Part shown: piece by piece, positions 9,808 through 18,451 of the stretch | How positions within the stretch are numbered: position 1 is the stretch's first letter | Layout of the letters: each line of letters begins with the position of its first letter | Source: Octadecabacter sp. | GTDB lineage: Bacteria > Pseudomonadota > Alphaproteobacteria > Rhodobacterales > Rhodobacteraceae | Length of the DNA stretch: 64,000 bases | Direction: 5' to 3' | Assembly (NCBI GenBank): GCA_028825445.1 | Contig: JAPKAD010000003.1 | Location: 110,791 to 174,790 of the forward strand | Notes under the pieces: generated by a model | What the model was told of the DNA's origin: nothing | Database searches by the model: none | The model's input: the letters and a program-made list of their open reading frames with translations, nothing else | Position numbers and translations under genes: made by a program

Positions 9808-10983
9808 ATGTCTGACATCGTCATCCTATCAGGGGCCCGTACCGCAATTGGCGCTTTTGGTGGCAGTCTTGCCAAAAGCCCACCCATTGATTTGGCCACA
9901 ACTGTCAGCAAAGCTGCGCTTGAACGTGGTGGCGTTAATCCTACAAAGATAGGACAGGTGGTGTTTGGGCATGTTATCAATACTGAACCGCGCGATATGT
10001 ATCTCAGTCGCGTAGCGGCCATAAATGCAGGCGTACCAAATACCGTACCAGCGATGAATGTGAACCGCTTGTGCGGATCTGGTGTGCAGGCGATTATTTC
10101 AGTTATTCAATCCCTGATGCTTGGAGATACGTCATTTGGCCTTGCAGGTGGAGCTGAGAATATGAGCCGCGCGCCATACATTTTACCCGATGCACGTTGG
10201 GGCACAAAGATGGGAGATATCGTTGGCCGTGATATGATGTTGGGCGCGTTGAACTGCCCGTTTGGAACCGGGCATATGGGAGTGACGGCGGAAAACATTG
10301 CGGTGGAATATGGCATCACCCGCGCGGCGCAAGACACCTTTGCGGTGCAGTCCCAAGACCGTGCGGCAGCCGCAATTGAAGCCGGCTATTTTGACGAACA
10401 AATAGTCCCTGTTAAAGTGAAAAAAAAGCAAGAAAATATTTTTTTTCAACGTGATGAATACCCAAAGAAAACTACAATTGATGCGCTGTTTAAACTGCGC
10501 ACTGCCTTCCAAAAAGACGGAACTGTTACCGCGGGCAACTCATCGGGGATCAACGATGGTGCTGCTGCAGTGGTTTTGGCAACTGCTGACGCGGCTAAAG
10601 CTGCTGGTCTGACGCCGAAATTTCGCGTGCTGGGATATGCTCATGCGGGTGTTCGACCTGAAGTGATGGGTATTGGACCTATACCTGCAGTGCACAATTT
10701 ACTCGCAAAAACAGGTTTATCAGCTGGTGATTTTGATTTGGTTGAAAGCAACGAGGCGTTCGCGTCACAGGCTTTAGCTGTTTCACAGGAGCTAATGTTA
10801 GATCCTGCACGCGTAAACCCTAACGGCGGCGCTATTGCGCTAGGCCATCCAGTTGGAGCCACTGGTGCAATCATAACCGTAAAAGCCATGTATGAACTTG
10901 AAAGAACGGGTAAAAAACGGGCGCTAATTACGATGTGTATTGGCGGTGGTCAGGGTATCGCATTAGCCATCGAGCGGATTTAG
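9808..10983 (+). CDS. phaA: acetyl-CoA C-acetyltransferase (beta-ketothiolase)
   Basis: A 391-residue thiolase that condenses or cleaves acyl-CoAs (two acetyl-CoA to acetoacetyl-CoA, or the reverse). Catalytic residues are in place: Cys89 in NRLCGSGVQAI, His347 in LGHPVGATGA and Cys377 in MCIGGGQGIA. Length and motifs fit the PhaA/AtoB group. A lysine-rich stretch near residues 200-225, with a run of A and T at 10420-10446, is slightly unusual but stays in frame. There is no neighbouring phaB or phaC, so the role could be in polyhydroxybutyrate, short-chain fatty-acid or amino-acid metabolism. It converges with yaaA with 10 bases between stops. Confidence 0.92.
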   Translation: MSDIVILSGARTAIGAFGGSLAKSPPIDLATTVSKAALERGGVNPTKIGQVVFGHVINTEPRDMYLSRVAAINAGVPNTVPAMNVNRLCGSGVQAIISVIQSLMLGDTSFGLAGGAENMSRAPYILPDARWGTKMGDIVGRDMMLGALNCPFGTGHMGVTAENIAVEYGITRAAQDTFAVQSQDRAAAAIEAGYFDEQIVPVKVKKKQENIFFQRDEYPKKTTIDALFKLRTAFQKDGTVTAGNSSGINDGAAAVVLATADAAKAAGLTPKFRVLGYAHAGVRPEVMGIGPIPAVHNLLAKTGLSAGDFDLVESNEAFASQALAVSQELMLDPARVNPNGGAIALGHPVGATGAIITVKAMYELERTGKKRALITMCIGGGQGIALAIERI

Positions 10984-10993
10984 ATTACCAAAT

Positions 10994-11773
10994 TTATTTT
11001 TTAGGATCGGGATAATTACGCAAAAAAACGGGCCGTTCGTCAGTTGAGGTGGCAGGATCGAAAGCATAACCACCTGAGGTGAATTCGTTAACACCTTGCG
11101 GTGTCGTGACACGGTTTTCGATGATGTGACGTGCCATTGCGCCACGCGCGCGCTTGGCAAAGAAGCTGACAATACGTGGACGGTCATCTTTTACTTCCAT
11201 AAAAACAGGTGTAATAACGTTTAGTTTCAGAGTCTTAGATTCTACTGCACCGAAGTATTCTTGTGATGCACAATTAACGAGTGCGTTAGTACCCATTTTG
11301 TCAGCCTGTACATTCAAAGCTTCTGAAATCGTAGTGCCCCAGTAGTCGTAAAGTGATTTTCCACGTCGCGTTTTAAGGCGGCTACCCATCTCCAGCCGGT
11401 ATGGTTGAATCCCATCAAGCGGTCGTAAAATCCCATAAAGACCGGATAGAATCCGCAGGTGATCTTGGCCATAGGCCATGTCATCATCACTTAAGGTCTC
11501 AGCCTCAAGTCCACGATATGTATCGCCATTAAACGCAAGCGCTGCAGGTTTAATGCGATTTGCAGCGGGTACGTCTTGGAACGCAACGAAACGATCACGG
11601 TTGAGGCGCGCCAGATCATCAGAGATGGACATCAAACTTTTTAACTCAGCCAAAGTCAGATTACGTGACGTTTTGGCCAGGCGGATTGCGTCATCTTGAA
11701 ACGCGGGTTGCGTCCCAACAATATCCACGGGGTCCCAGTTGAGGGCCTTAGCAGGCGAAATGACGGTTAGCAT
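10994..11773 (-). CDS. yaaA: YaaA-family peroxide stress protein
   Basis: A 259-residue member of the YaaA (DUF328) family. In E. coli YaaA lowers intracellular free iron during hydrogen peroxide stress and binds DNA. Conserved blocks are visible: the N-terminus MLTVISPAKALNWDP, the central SGLYGILRPLDGIQPYRLEMG and the C-terminal ARGAMARHIIENR. Size is typical. The start is ATG at 11773, preceded by GGAGAA on the minus strand. It appears to be a single-gene unit: recQ starts further upstream on the same strand but about 150 bases separate the recQ stop from this start. Confidence 0.9.
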   Translation of the reverse strand: MLTVISPAKALNWDPVDIVGTQPAFQDDAIRLAKTSRNLTLAELKSLMSISDDLARLNRDRFVAFQDVPAANRIKPAALAFNGDTYRGLEAETLSDDDMAYGQDHLRILSGLYGILRPLDGIQPYRLEMGSRLKTRRGKSLYDYWGTTISEALNVQADKMGTNALVNCASQEYFGAVESKTLKLNVITPVFMEVKDDRPRIVSFFAKRARGAMARHIIENRVTTPQGVNEFTSGGYAFDPATSTDERPVFLRNYPDPKK

Positions 11774-11925
11774 AAGTGTTTTCTCCTGTATGCGTGATGA
11801 TCTAATTTTAAGATAAGGTAAATCAGGTGCGAAGCAAATTTAGGAAATCTTAGCAATCTGGCAACTGATACATCGTATGTAAGCATTGTTAACAGTCTTT
11901 GTATCTGATGTGCATCTTGCCACAA

Positions 11926-13959
11926 TCAGGCACCGCGCAGAATGTCGAGGAATGCTGCGCCAAAACGGTCTGCCGCACGTTCCCCCAACAGGCGGACAAT
12001 GGCAGCTTCATCGCGCGGTTTTTGATTGGCTACTTTAGCGAGCTGGGCAGCGGAACACGACATAGGTTTATCAGTGCCACTGGGACCACGGGACAGAGTC
12101 GCTTGCGTTACGAGCAAACGATCAAAGATTGATCCTTCGTTTCGTCCAGAAAGTTTTTGACGTTGAGGGTGAGGCATTGCGCTCTCACCGTTGATGACTT
12201 CTAAAAATGCAGCACCATAACTGTCGAGCTTTTTGGTTCCAACTCCACCAATACCGGCCATGTCGTCAAGGGTTTTAGGGCGTTTTTCTGCCATCTCAAT
12301 CAGAGACTTATCATTGAAAACGATGTAAGCAGGACCGCCAAGTTGTTCCGCAAAGAAGCGGCGTTTAGCCTTGAGTGCTGACAAAAGCGGCGCGTCTTCT
12401 TCGGATACCATTTGTTTGATCTTAGGCCCAGGTTTTGCAGATTTAATGGTGTCGCGACGCAGATCAATCGTCGCCTCGTCGCGCAGAATAGGGCGTGCCT
12501 TAGGGGTCATGCGCAACGCACCGTGGCGTTCTGCGTCAGGACGCATGAGATCATGACCCATCATTTGTCGGAAAATCGCCTGCCATTGAATGCGGGAATA
12601 TTCTTTGCCAACACCAAAGGTCGGCAGCTGGTCATGACTACGTTGGGCGACTTTTTCAGTCATATTTCCCAGTAAAATATCGATCAAATGTCCTGCGCCA
12701 AACCTTTCATCAGTGCGTAATGCAGCGGATAAAGCCATACGCACGGGGGTCGTTCCGTCAAACACATCAGCAGGTTTGTCGCACAGATCGCAGTGACCAC
12801 AGGGTGCAGGGTCCTCACCAAAATATGAAAGCAGATTTTGGCGCCGGCAATGCAGTGCTTCAGCCAAACCAAGCAGGGCATTTAAGCGTCCGTGGTCGGC
12901 GGCGCGGCGTTCTGGTGGAGCCAAGCCTTCGTCGATTTGTTGGCGACGGTAGCGAATGTCATCGGGGCCAAACAGCGTGAGGGTTTCAGCAGGCGCCCCG
13001 TCGCGTCCGGCGCGGCCAATTTCTTGATAGTAGGATTCAATGGATTTGGGCAGATCAGCATGAGCGACCCACCGGATATCAGGTTTGTCGATTCCCATAC
13101 CAAACGCAATAGTGGCACAAACAATAAGACCATCTTCTTGTTGAAAGCGACGTTCAACATTTCGGCGATCATCGGCATCCATGCCACCGTGATAGTGACA
13201 AGCAGAATGGCGAGCGTCACTCAAAGCTTTGGCGAGCGTTTCAGTTTTGGCCCGTGTGCCGCAATAGACGATGCCAGCCTGTTCTTTACGGGCATTGGCA
13301 AAATTAATGATTTGTGCGCGCGGCCCGTCTTTGGCAGCGAAAGCAAGGTGGATATTGGGACGATCAAAGCCTTGCAAAAAAAGTGTTGGCGCGTGGTTAT
13401 CGAACAATTTTTCGATAATTTCAGCTCGGGTTTCTTCATCAGCCGTTGCCGTGAACGCGGCGAGTGGCACATCAAGGTCACGACGCAAATCTCCGATGCG
13501 CAGATAGTCGGGGCGAAAATCGTGGCCCCATTGAGATACACAGTGCGCTTCGTCAACGGCAATCATGGTGATTCCCGCTTGACGCAACATCCGCAGTGCG
13601 CCGTTAGATGCAAGACGTTCGGGCGCCATGTAGAGCAATTTTAGTGTGCCATTTTCAAGATTGCGCCACACCTCATCAGTTTCTTCTTCGGTATTGCCTG
13701 AAGTCAGTGCGCCCGCAACAACACCCGCTTCTTTTAGTCCACGAACTTGATCGCGCATCAGGGCGATGAGAGGGGAAATGACAACGGTGACACCATCTCG
13801 AACCAACGCAGGCAATTGGAAACACAGGGATTTACCACCACCTGTGGGCATGATGGCGAGGGTGTTTTTTCCTTCAGTCACGGCCTCAACGATCTCTTGT
13901 TGGCCCGGACGAAACCCGTCAAAGCCAAAAATATCGCGGAGAAGCGTGGCAGCGCTCAT
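11926..13959 (-). CDS. recQ: ATP-dependent DNA helicase RecQ
   Basis: A 677-residue 3'-5' DNA helicase for recombinational repair. In order: Walker A MPTGGGKS near residue 38, the DEAH box AVDEAHCVSQWGHDFR near 135, helicase C-terminal motifs (FGMGIDKPDIRWVAH, QEIGRAGRDG), a zinc-binding cluster with cysteines in the CRRQNLLSYF...CGHCDLC region, an RQC domain and an HRDC domain (about 515-585). A further 80 residues follow the HRDC, ending GAAFLDILRGA, which may be a second divergent HRDC-like module. ATG at 13959 (MSAATLLRDIFG) is chosen; the longer frame to 13998 adds residues not seen in the family. It follows yggT by 82 bases on the same strand. Confidence 0.94.
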   Translation of the reverse strand: MSAATLLRDIFGFDGFRPGQQEIVEAVTEGKNTLAIMPTGGGKSLCFQLPALVRDGVTVVISPLIALMRDQVRGLKEAGVVAGALTSGNTEEETDEVWRNLENGTLKLLYMAPERLASNGALRMLRQAGITMIAVDEAHCVSQWGHDFRPDYLRIGDLRRDLDVPLAAFTATADEETRAEIIEKLFDNHAPTLFLQGFDRPNIHLAFAAKDGPRAQIINFANARKEQAGIVYCGTRAKTETLAKALSDARHSACHYHGGMDADDRRNVERRFQQEDGLIVCATIAFGMGIDKPDIRWVAHADLPKSIESYYQEIGRAGRDGAPAETLTLFGPDDIRYRRQQIDEGLAPPERRAADHGRLNALLGLAEALHCRRQNLLSYFGEDPAPCGHCDLCDKPADVFDGTTPVRMALSAALRTDERFGAGHLIDILLGNMTEKVAQRSHDQLPTFGVGKEYSRIQWQAIFRQMMGHDLMRPDAERHGALRMTPKARPILRDEATIDLRRDTIKSAKPGPKIKQMVSEEDAPLLSALKAKRRFFAEQLGGPAYIVFNDKSLIEMAEKRPKTLDDMAGIGGVGTKKLDSYGAAFLEVINGESAMPHPQRQKLSGRNEGSIFDRLLVTQATLSRGPSGTDKPMSCSAAQLAKVANQKPRDEAAIVRLLGERAADRFGAAFLDILRGA

Positions 13960-14041
13960 ACTCGTAACCCTGTTATTGGTGTGAACAATTAACGGCAAAG
14001 AATCACAGGGGAACGCCTAGGGCAAGCCCCACAGTCTATTT

Positions 14042-14329
14042 CTAGACGAAGGAACCAACGTTATTATAAAGGACAATGCGGATGGCCTGAATTCCCAGCA
14101 GTGCAACCAATGGAGCGAGGTCCACACCACCCATTTGGGGCAGGATGCGGCGGATTGGGCCATATATTGGGTCCACTAAGCGACCGATACCGTACCAGAG
14201 TTGTGCAACGAACTGCTGACGAATGTTAAGGACCTGAAACTGGATTAACCACGACATGATAAAATGCGCAATAATGAAGAAACGAACAATGTCGAGAATC
14301 ATCAGCAGAATTTGGAAAAGCGATTGCAT
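14042..14329 (-). CDS. yggT: YggT-family membrane protein
   Basis: A 95-residue integral membrane protein with two hydrophobic helices (about residues 4-25 and 65-85) and the family signature around VDPIYGPIRRILPQMGGVDLAPLVALL. YggT proteins are small inner-membrane proteins often linked to cell division or osmotic stress; the molecular function is not settled. It precedes recQ on the minus strand by 82 bases and may share its transcript. Confidence 0.88.
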   Translation of the reverse strand: MQSLFQILLMILDIVRFFIIAHFIMSWLIQFQVLNIRQQFVAQLWYGIGRLVDPIYGPIRRILPQMGGVDLAPLVALLGIQAIRIVLYNNVGSFV

Positions 14330-14454
14330 AGAGCGTTCCTAGGTTTGGTCATTAAATCAATTGATGCAGAGGTAAGCATGCCAGCATTAAAGGGCAATGA
14401 CTTTCCGTAGCGTTACCGCTTGACGTTTACGTCACTTAGTCGTCTTAAAGATGC

Positions 14455-15000
14455 ATGTACCCATTTTTACGCCTTGGCCTCAACCTGTATTCGGCACGCA
14501 ATTTGCCCCCAATGAACGCCCTTGGTCTGCACGTGAGCCAACATCGATGTCAGCTGATAGATTGTGACATTTTTATGGAAATGAACAACGGTCGTATTCT
14601 AACGTTGTATGAAATGGGACGGTTTCAAGCAGCAGTTCGCATGGGGCTTTGGTCACTCTTGAAGAAAAAACGCTGGGGATTAACAGTGGCGGGTACTTCA
14701 ATCAGGTATCGACGTCGTATTGTGCCGTTCGAAAAGTATGAGACACGGACACGTATCGCAACATGGGATGATCGGTTCGTGTATATCGAACAGGGCATGT
14801 TCAAAATGTCGGGCGAATGTGCAAGCCATGTTTTGTTACGCACCGCAGTGGTCGCAAAGGGCCGTGCCGTTCCAACTGATACTCTGATTGAAGCGATGGG
14901 GATCACAGACCCGCGCCCTGAATCTGCTGATTGGGTGCGCAACTGGGTAGATGCTGAAGCAACGCGACCTTGGCCACCAAGATTAGAACCCCAAGGTTAG
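14455..15000 (+). CDS. THEM6-like acyl-CoA thioesterase
   Basis: A 181-residue hot-dog-fold protein. The segment IDCDIFMEMNNGRILTLYEMGRF matches the THEM6/4-hydroxybenzoyl-CoA thioesterase-like family, where the Asp-to-Asn-Asn-Gly region surrounds the active site. It starts MYPFLRLGLNLYSARN, a hydrophobic leader shared by bacterial homologues, so ATG 14455 is accepted. Probably hydrolyses an acyl-CoA thioester; the actual substrate cannot be told. It is followed after 71 bases by a transporter gene on the same strand. Confidence 0.8.
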   Translation: MYPFLRLGLNLYSARNLPPMNALGLHVSQHRCQLIDCDIFMEMNNGRILTLYEMGRFQAAVRMGLWSLLKKKRWGLTVAGTSIRYRRRIVPFEKYETRTRIATWDDRFVYIEQGMFKMSGECASHVLLRTAVVAKGRAVPTDTLIEAMGITDPRPESADWVRNWVDAEATRPWPPRLEPQG

Positions 15001-15071
15001 ACAAGCCCCAGACCATTGCCAGCTTGTAGCTTTGCCTATCTTATCGCCTAGAGCGATCAAGGAACGATTTC

Positions 15072-16439
15072 ATGGCAGCAGTATCTAAAAGACGTATTTG
15101 GGGATGGATGGCTTTTGACTGGGCAAGCCAGCCCTTTTACACGCTGGGTTTAACATTCATTTTTGGTCCATATTTCGCGGTAGTGGCAGCAGAATATTAT
15201 CTAAACTCCGGATTGGATGTTGATATTGCAAACGCACGCGCACAAGGCATTTGGGCTGGTGGACAAACAATTGCGGGTCTTATTATCGCATTTTCAGCGC
15301 CATTTCTTGGGGCCTTTGCTGACAATTCAGGGCGCAAAATGCCGTGGATTGCGTTCTTTTCAGTAGTCTATGTGATAGCAATGGCGATGCTATGGGGGTT
15401 GACGCCAGATGGTGGGAACTTGATCTGGATGCTAATTATTTTTTATATCGGCTTTATCGCAGTGGAAAGTGCCTTAAATTTCACCAATGCAATACTTCCA
15501 AGCCTTGGTACCAAAAATGAAATTGGTCGTATCAGCGGATCAGGCGCTGCGTTTGGCTATTGGGGCGGGGTAACAGCGTTGTTTGTGATGCTGCTACTGC
15601 TGGCAGAAAACGAGCAAGGTGTGACGTTGCTGGGCAACCCTCCACTGTTCGGCTTAGACCCAGAAATGCGCGAAGGCACGCGTTCTGTCGGGCCAATAAA
15701 TGCGATCTGGTTCATGATATTCATGATCCCGTTTTTCGTATGGGTGCGAGATGATCCAAGTCTGGGCGGAAAACCTACCAATTTAGGATCTGTTGCTGGA
15801 GAATTATGGATAACACTAAAATCTGTAAAAAATCGCAAAAGCCTACTAAACTTCCTGATTGGATCCATGTTTTACCGCGACGCGTTAAACGCGCTTTACG
15901 CGTTTGGTGGAGTTTATGCCGCATTAGTTTTAGATTGGTCAACAATTTACATCGGTACGTTTGGAATCGTTGCAGCGGTTGCAGCTGCGATCACCACGTG
16001 GCTGGCAGGATTAGCGGACCAAAAATATGGGCCAAAGCCCGTGATACGGGTGTCCGTCTGGGCGTTGATCGTGGTTAGCGTCATTATTGTGGGGATGTCG
16101 CGCCAGACGATATTTGGTATTTTGTTAGCTGAAGGGTCATCAATTCCAGACATCATTTTCTACTTCTGCGGCGCCGTGATTGGTGGCGCAGGTGGTGCCA
16201 TCTATTCGGCCAGCCGATCTATGATGGTGCGCCACACCCATCCTGATCGACCCGCAGAAGCGTTCGGGTTGTTTGCATTGTCAGGCAAGGCCACAGCGTT
16301 CTTAGCTCCTGCATTCATTACATTGTTCACCTATCTGACTAACAACAACCAACTTGGTTTTTTGCCTGTAATATTTCTTTTCTTAACTGGGCTATTTTTG
16401 CTGCGTTGGGTAAATCCACAAGGAGATCACAACGAATGA
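15072..16439 (+). CDS. MFS transporter, UMF1/Atg22-like family
   Basis: A 455-residue major facilitator protein with about 12 membrane helices. The opening WGWMAFDWASQPFYTLGLTF is the hallmark of the UMF1 (Atg22-like) family, whose fungal members export amino acids from the vacuole; bacterial substrates are undefined. The ATG at 15072 follows GGAACG. The last four bases ATGA are shared with the mepA start, so the two genes are translationally coupled. That coupling suggests, but does not prove, a role connected with murein products. Confidence 0.88.
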   Translation: MAAVSKRRIWGWMAFDWASQPFYTLGLTFIFGPYFAVVAAEYYLNSGLDVDIANARAQGIWAGGQTIAGLIIAFSAPFLGAFADNSGRKMPWIAFFSVVYVIAMAMLWGLTPDGGNLIWMLIIFYIGFIAVESALNFTNAILPSLGTKNEIGRISGSGAAFGYWGGVTALFVMLLLLAENEQGVTLLGNPPLFGLDPEMREGTRSVGPINAIWFMIFMIPFFVWVRDDPSLGGKPTNLGSVAGELWITLKSVKNRKSLLNFLIGSMFYRDALNALYAFGGVYAALVLDWSTIYIGTFGIVAAVAAAITTWLAGLADQKYGPKPVIRVSVWALIVVSVIIVGMSRQTIFGILLAEGSSIPDIIFYFCGAVIGGAGGAIYSASRSMMVRHTHPDRPAEAFGLFALSGKATAFLAPAFITLFTYLTNNNQLGFLPVIFLFLTGLFLLRWVNPQGDHNE

Positions 16440-17362
16440 TCGGCATAGTTAAAACCAGCATTTTAGTCACAGCATTGGCATTAACTGCCAGTTGTCGCGA
16501 CACTGACATTAGCCAAGTGGCCCCTGCCACGGCAGTTGTATCAACGCAAAACACAGGTGATACTCGTATTGCAAAAAATGTGTTTGGTTATATTTCATTG
16601 GGATCAAACCAACGATCCGAAGCGTTTGGAGGGTATGCGCGAGGCTGTCAGGCGGGTGGCGTTCAATTGTTGGAAACTGGAATAACTTGGCAGGCAATGC
16701 GTTTGTCGCGTAACCGCAATTGGGCGCAGCCCGAGACGGTTGATTATGTGCAAGACCTTAGCCGATTTGCCGCAACACTGGACGGTTGGGATGGGATCTA
16801 TGTTGGTGACATGAGCCAACCACGCGGCGGGCCGATGCTGACTGGCCATGCGTCACATCAAACAGGGCTGGACGCCGATATCTGGATGCTCCCGCCCATC
16901 AATTTGAACCTGACCCGTCAAGAACGTGAAGACCTTTCATCGATTTCCATGCGGCGTGACCGCGGTGCGTTTACCAATTCAAGCTGGACCGAAGAGCATA
17001 TGCAACTTCTGCGTGCAGCGGCCAGTGACCCGCGCACAGCACGCATATTCGTGTTTCCTGGAGCAAAGGTTGCGATGTGCAATTGGGAGACCGGTGATCG
17101 AGCATGGTTGAATAGAATTCGGCCATGGTACGGGCATCATTACCACTTTCATGTCCGGTTGCGGTGTCCTGACGGGGACAGCGGCTGCGAAAACCAGGCG
17201 CCTCCACCGGTTGGTGATGGGTGTGCCGATGCGCAAATCTGGGTGAATGACATTCTGAACCCAAAGCCCATTGATCCCGACGCAACACCCAGAACACCAC
17301 GTAGCCCATTAACTATGGCGCGCTTACCTAGACAGTGCCTACGCGTAGCGCAAAACGAGTAG
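16436..17362 (+). CDS. mepA: penicillin-insensitive murein endopeptidase
   Basis: Cleaves peptide cross-links in peptidoglycan (LAS-type metallopeptidase, periplasmic). The 308-residue product from ATG 16436 begins with a signal sequence ending LALTASC, which looks like a lipoprotein lipobox, so the mature protein may be lipid-anchored at Cys18. MepA family segments are clear: YISLGSNQRSEAFGGYARG, the zinc-site motif LTGHASHQTGLDADIW and WYGHHYHFHVRLRCP. The start overlaps the UMF1 transporter stop (ATGA). The C-terminal tail beyond the catalytic core is rich in Pro and Arg. Confidence 0.92.
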   Translation: MIGIVKTSILVTALALTASCRDTDISQVAPATAVVSTQNTGDTRIAKNVFGYISLGSNQRSEAFGGYARGCQAGGVQLLETGITWQAMRLSRNRNWAQPETVDYVQDLSRFAATLDGWDGIYVGDMSQPRGGPMLTGHASHQTGLDADIWMLPPINLNLTRQEREDLSSISMRRDRGAFTNSSWTEEHMQLLRAAASDPRTARIFVFPGAKVAMCNWETGDRAWLNRIRPWYGHHYHFHVRLRCPDGDSGCENQAPPPVGDGCADAQIWVNDILNPKPIDPDATPRTPRSPLTMARLPRQCLRVAQNE

Positions 17363-17466
17363 CAACACAGAATGATTGACAATGAGGACGCCGCCTTGCA
17401 TTAGAGAAATGTCTTTCATCCTGAAGGGCCAAGTATCCGACTACCTTGTCAAAACGGATTGATATA

Positions 17467-18102
17467 ATGAATAAAATTCTTCCTGGCGTATTCGCCATGG
17501 CCATCGTTGTGGTGGCATCTAACATCCTTGTCCAATTCCTGATCCTTGACGGTTTACTGACATGGGGTGCATTTTCTTACCCACTGGCGTTCCTGGTCAC
17601 AGACGTGATGAATCGAGTTTACGGCCCGTCTACTGCACGACGTATTGTTTTTATGGGCTTTATTGTTGGTGTCGTCTGTTCACTGGTTGGCAGCCAAATT
17701 ATGATCCAAGGCGATGGATATGAATTTCCAGCCGTGGCACTACGTGTAGCAATTGGGTCTGCAACAGCATTCTTAGTAGCTCAGCTAATCGACGTTGCGA
17801 TCTTTCAGAGATTGCGCGACGGAGCTTGGTGGCGCGCACCCTTGGCATCGACCTTAATCGGGTCAACCATCGATACAGCTCTGTTTTTCACCATCTCATT
17901 TAGTGGCATAATAACATTTGGCACAAATGCAGACGCTGAAATTTCATGGGCTTGGGACATTGTGCCGTTCTTGCTTACAGGACCGGATGCACCACTTTGG
18001 GTGTCATTGGCCGTGGCAGACTGGGGCGTGAAACTCACTATTGCTCTTATAGCACTGTTGCCATTCCGCCTAATTGTTGGACGAATGACACTCGTAAAGT
18101 AA
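17467..18102 (+). CDS. yhhQ: queuosine precursor transporter, YhhQ (VUT) family
   Basis: A 211-residue membrane protein with six or so helices. The segment SYPLAFLVTDVMNRVYGPSTARR is typical of the YhhQ/QueT family that imports queuine-type 7-deazaguanine precursors for tRNA queuosine modification. ATG 17467 (MNKILPGVFAMAIVV) is preferred over the upstream in-frame start at 17446. It is alone in its transcription unit as far as the sequence shows; a structured element begins about 60 bases after its stop. Confidence 0.87.
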   Translation: MNKILPGVFAMAIVVVASNILVQFLILDGLLTWGAFSYPLAFLVTDVMNRVYGPSTARRIVFMGFIVGVVCSLVGSQIMIQGDGYEFPAVALRVAIGSATAFLVAQLIDVAIFQRLRDGAWWRAPLASTLIGSTIDTALFFTISFSGIITFGTNADAEISWAWDIVPFLLTGPDAPLWVSLAVADWGVKLTIALIALLPFRLIVGRMTLVK

Positions 18103-18183
18103 GTTTTGTAATTTTTCTTTTGGAGATTACCACAAGTTGTGATTTGATACCATTAATTGAAACAAACGGAAGGAGGTGATCCA

Positions 18184-18240
18184 GTGTCTAGAAAGATAGT
18201 GGAGAAGTGTGTTGGGACTACTATGGGGGGCCGTGTCTAG
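18184..18240 (+). CDS. putative 18-residue peptide behind a perfect ribosome site
   Basis: GTG start at 18184, TAG at 18238, encoding VSRKIVEKCVGTTMGGRV (first residue Met when initiated). AGGAGG sits seven bases before the GTG, an ideal spacing, and the ribosome site matches the 16S tail over 13 bases, far stronger than any neighbouring gene. The peptide is basic with one Cys and no membrane segment. I do not recognise it. It could be a leader peptide that moves ribosomes across the downstream pairing region, a bona fide small protein, or a by-product of an RNA whose SD-like region serves another role. Too short to judge by codon use. Confidence 0.4.
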   Translation: MSRKIVEKCVGTTMGGRV

Positions 18241-18305
18241 GGCAAACCTTGGATGTGAACTACCATAGGTGAGACAGTTAACCTGCCACACCTCCTGAAC
18301 TTTCG

Positions 18306-18337
18306 AAGGGCCGCCCTGCTTGCAAGGCGGCCCTTTT
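18306..18337 (+). terminator. intrinsic terminator of the small RNA/leader unit
   Basis: AAGGGCCGCC (18306-18315) pairs perfectly with GGCGGCCCTT (18326-18335), with a 10-base loop, and the right arm runs into TTTT at 18334-18337. It ends the unit 115 bases before the arfB start, so arfB either has its own promoter or is read when this terminator is bypassed. Confidence 0.8.
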
Positions 18338-18369
18338 ACTATGAAATGGAAGTTTTCGACTAGCGTTGG

Positions 18370-18383
18370 TATTTTCGAAAATA
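18370..18383. promoter_or_regulatory. 14-bp perfect palindrome upstream of arfB
   Basis: TATTTTCGAAAATA is a perfect palindrome located between the terminator at 18337 and the arfB start at 18452. A regulator-binding site is possible, but no known consensus was matched, and short AT-rich palindromes also arise by chance. Confidence 0.3.
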
Positions 18384-18451
18384 ACACATCAGATTTATAA
18401 AAAAATGAAACAGGAGTTTGTCTGGTTTGTACAAAAGTGGGGTAATGCTAA

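Larger units (their letters stand above)
18170..18337 (+). ncRNA. structured small transcription unit with a perfect SD, novel
   Basis: Between yhhQ and arfB lies a compact unit with no match I recognise. It opens with AAGGAGGTGATCC (18170-18182), the full complement of the 16S rRNA 3' end. It then has an 18-codon ORF, an inner inverted repeat CTATGG (18221-18226) with CCATAG (18263-18268), and CACCTCCT (18289-18296). That last octamer can pair either with AGGAGGTG (18171-18178), hiding the ribosome site, or, one base shifted, with GGAG..GTGTG (18201-18211, AA bulge). A strong GC-rich terminator ends it. This mutually exclusive pairing resembles an attenuator or an anti-SD regulatory RNA. Transcription, boundaries and function are inference; the promoter was not located. 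Confidence 0.5.

Noticed and set aside
18170..18182. Match to the complement of the 16S rRNA 3' end, read as a fragment of an rRNA gene on the minus strand
   Set aside because: Only 13 bases match, no other 16S sequence is adjacent, and spacing to a start codon fits a ribosome site.
18160..18340. SRP RNA, 6S RNA, tmRNA or RNase P RNA
   Set aside because: None of the diagnostic conserved cores of these RNAs was seen.
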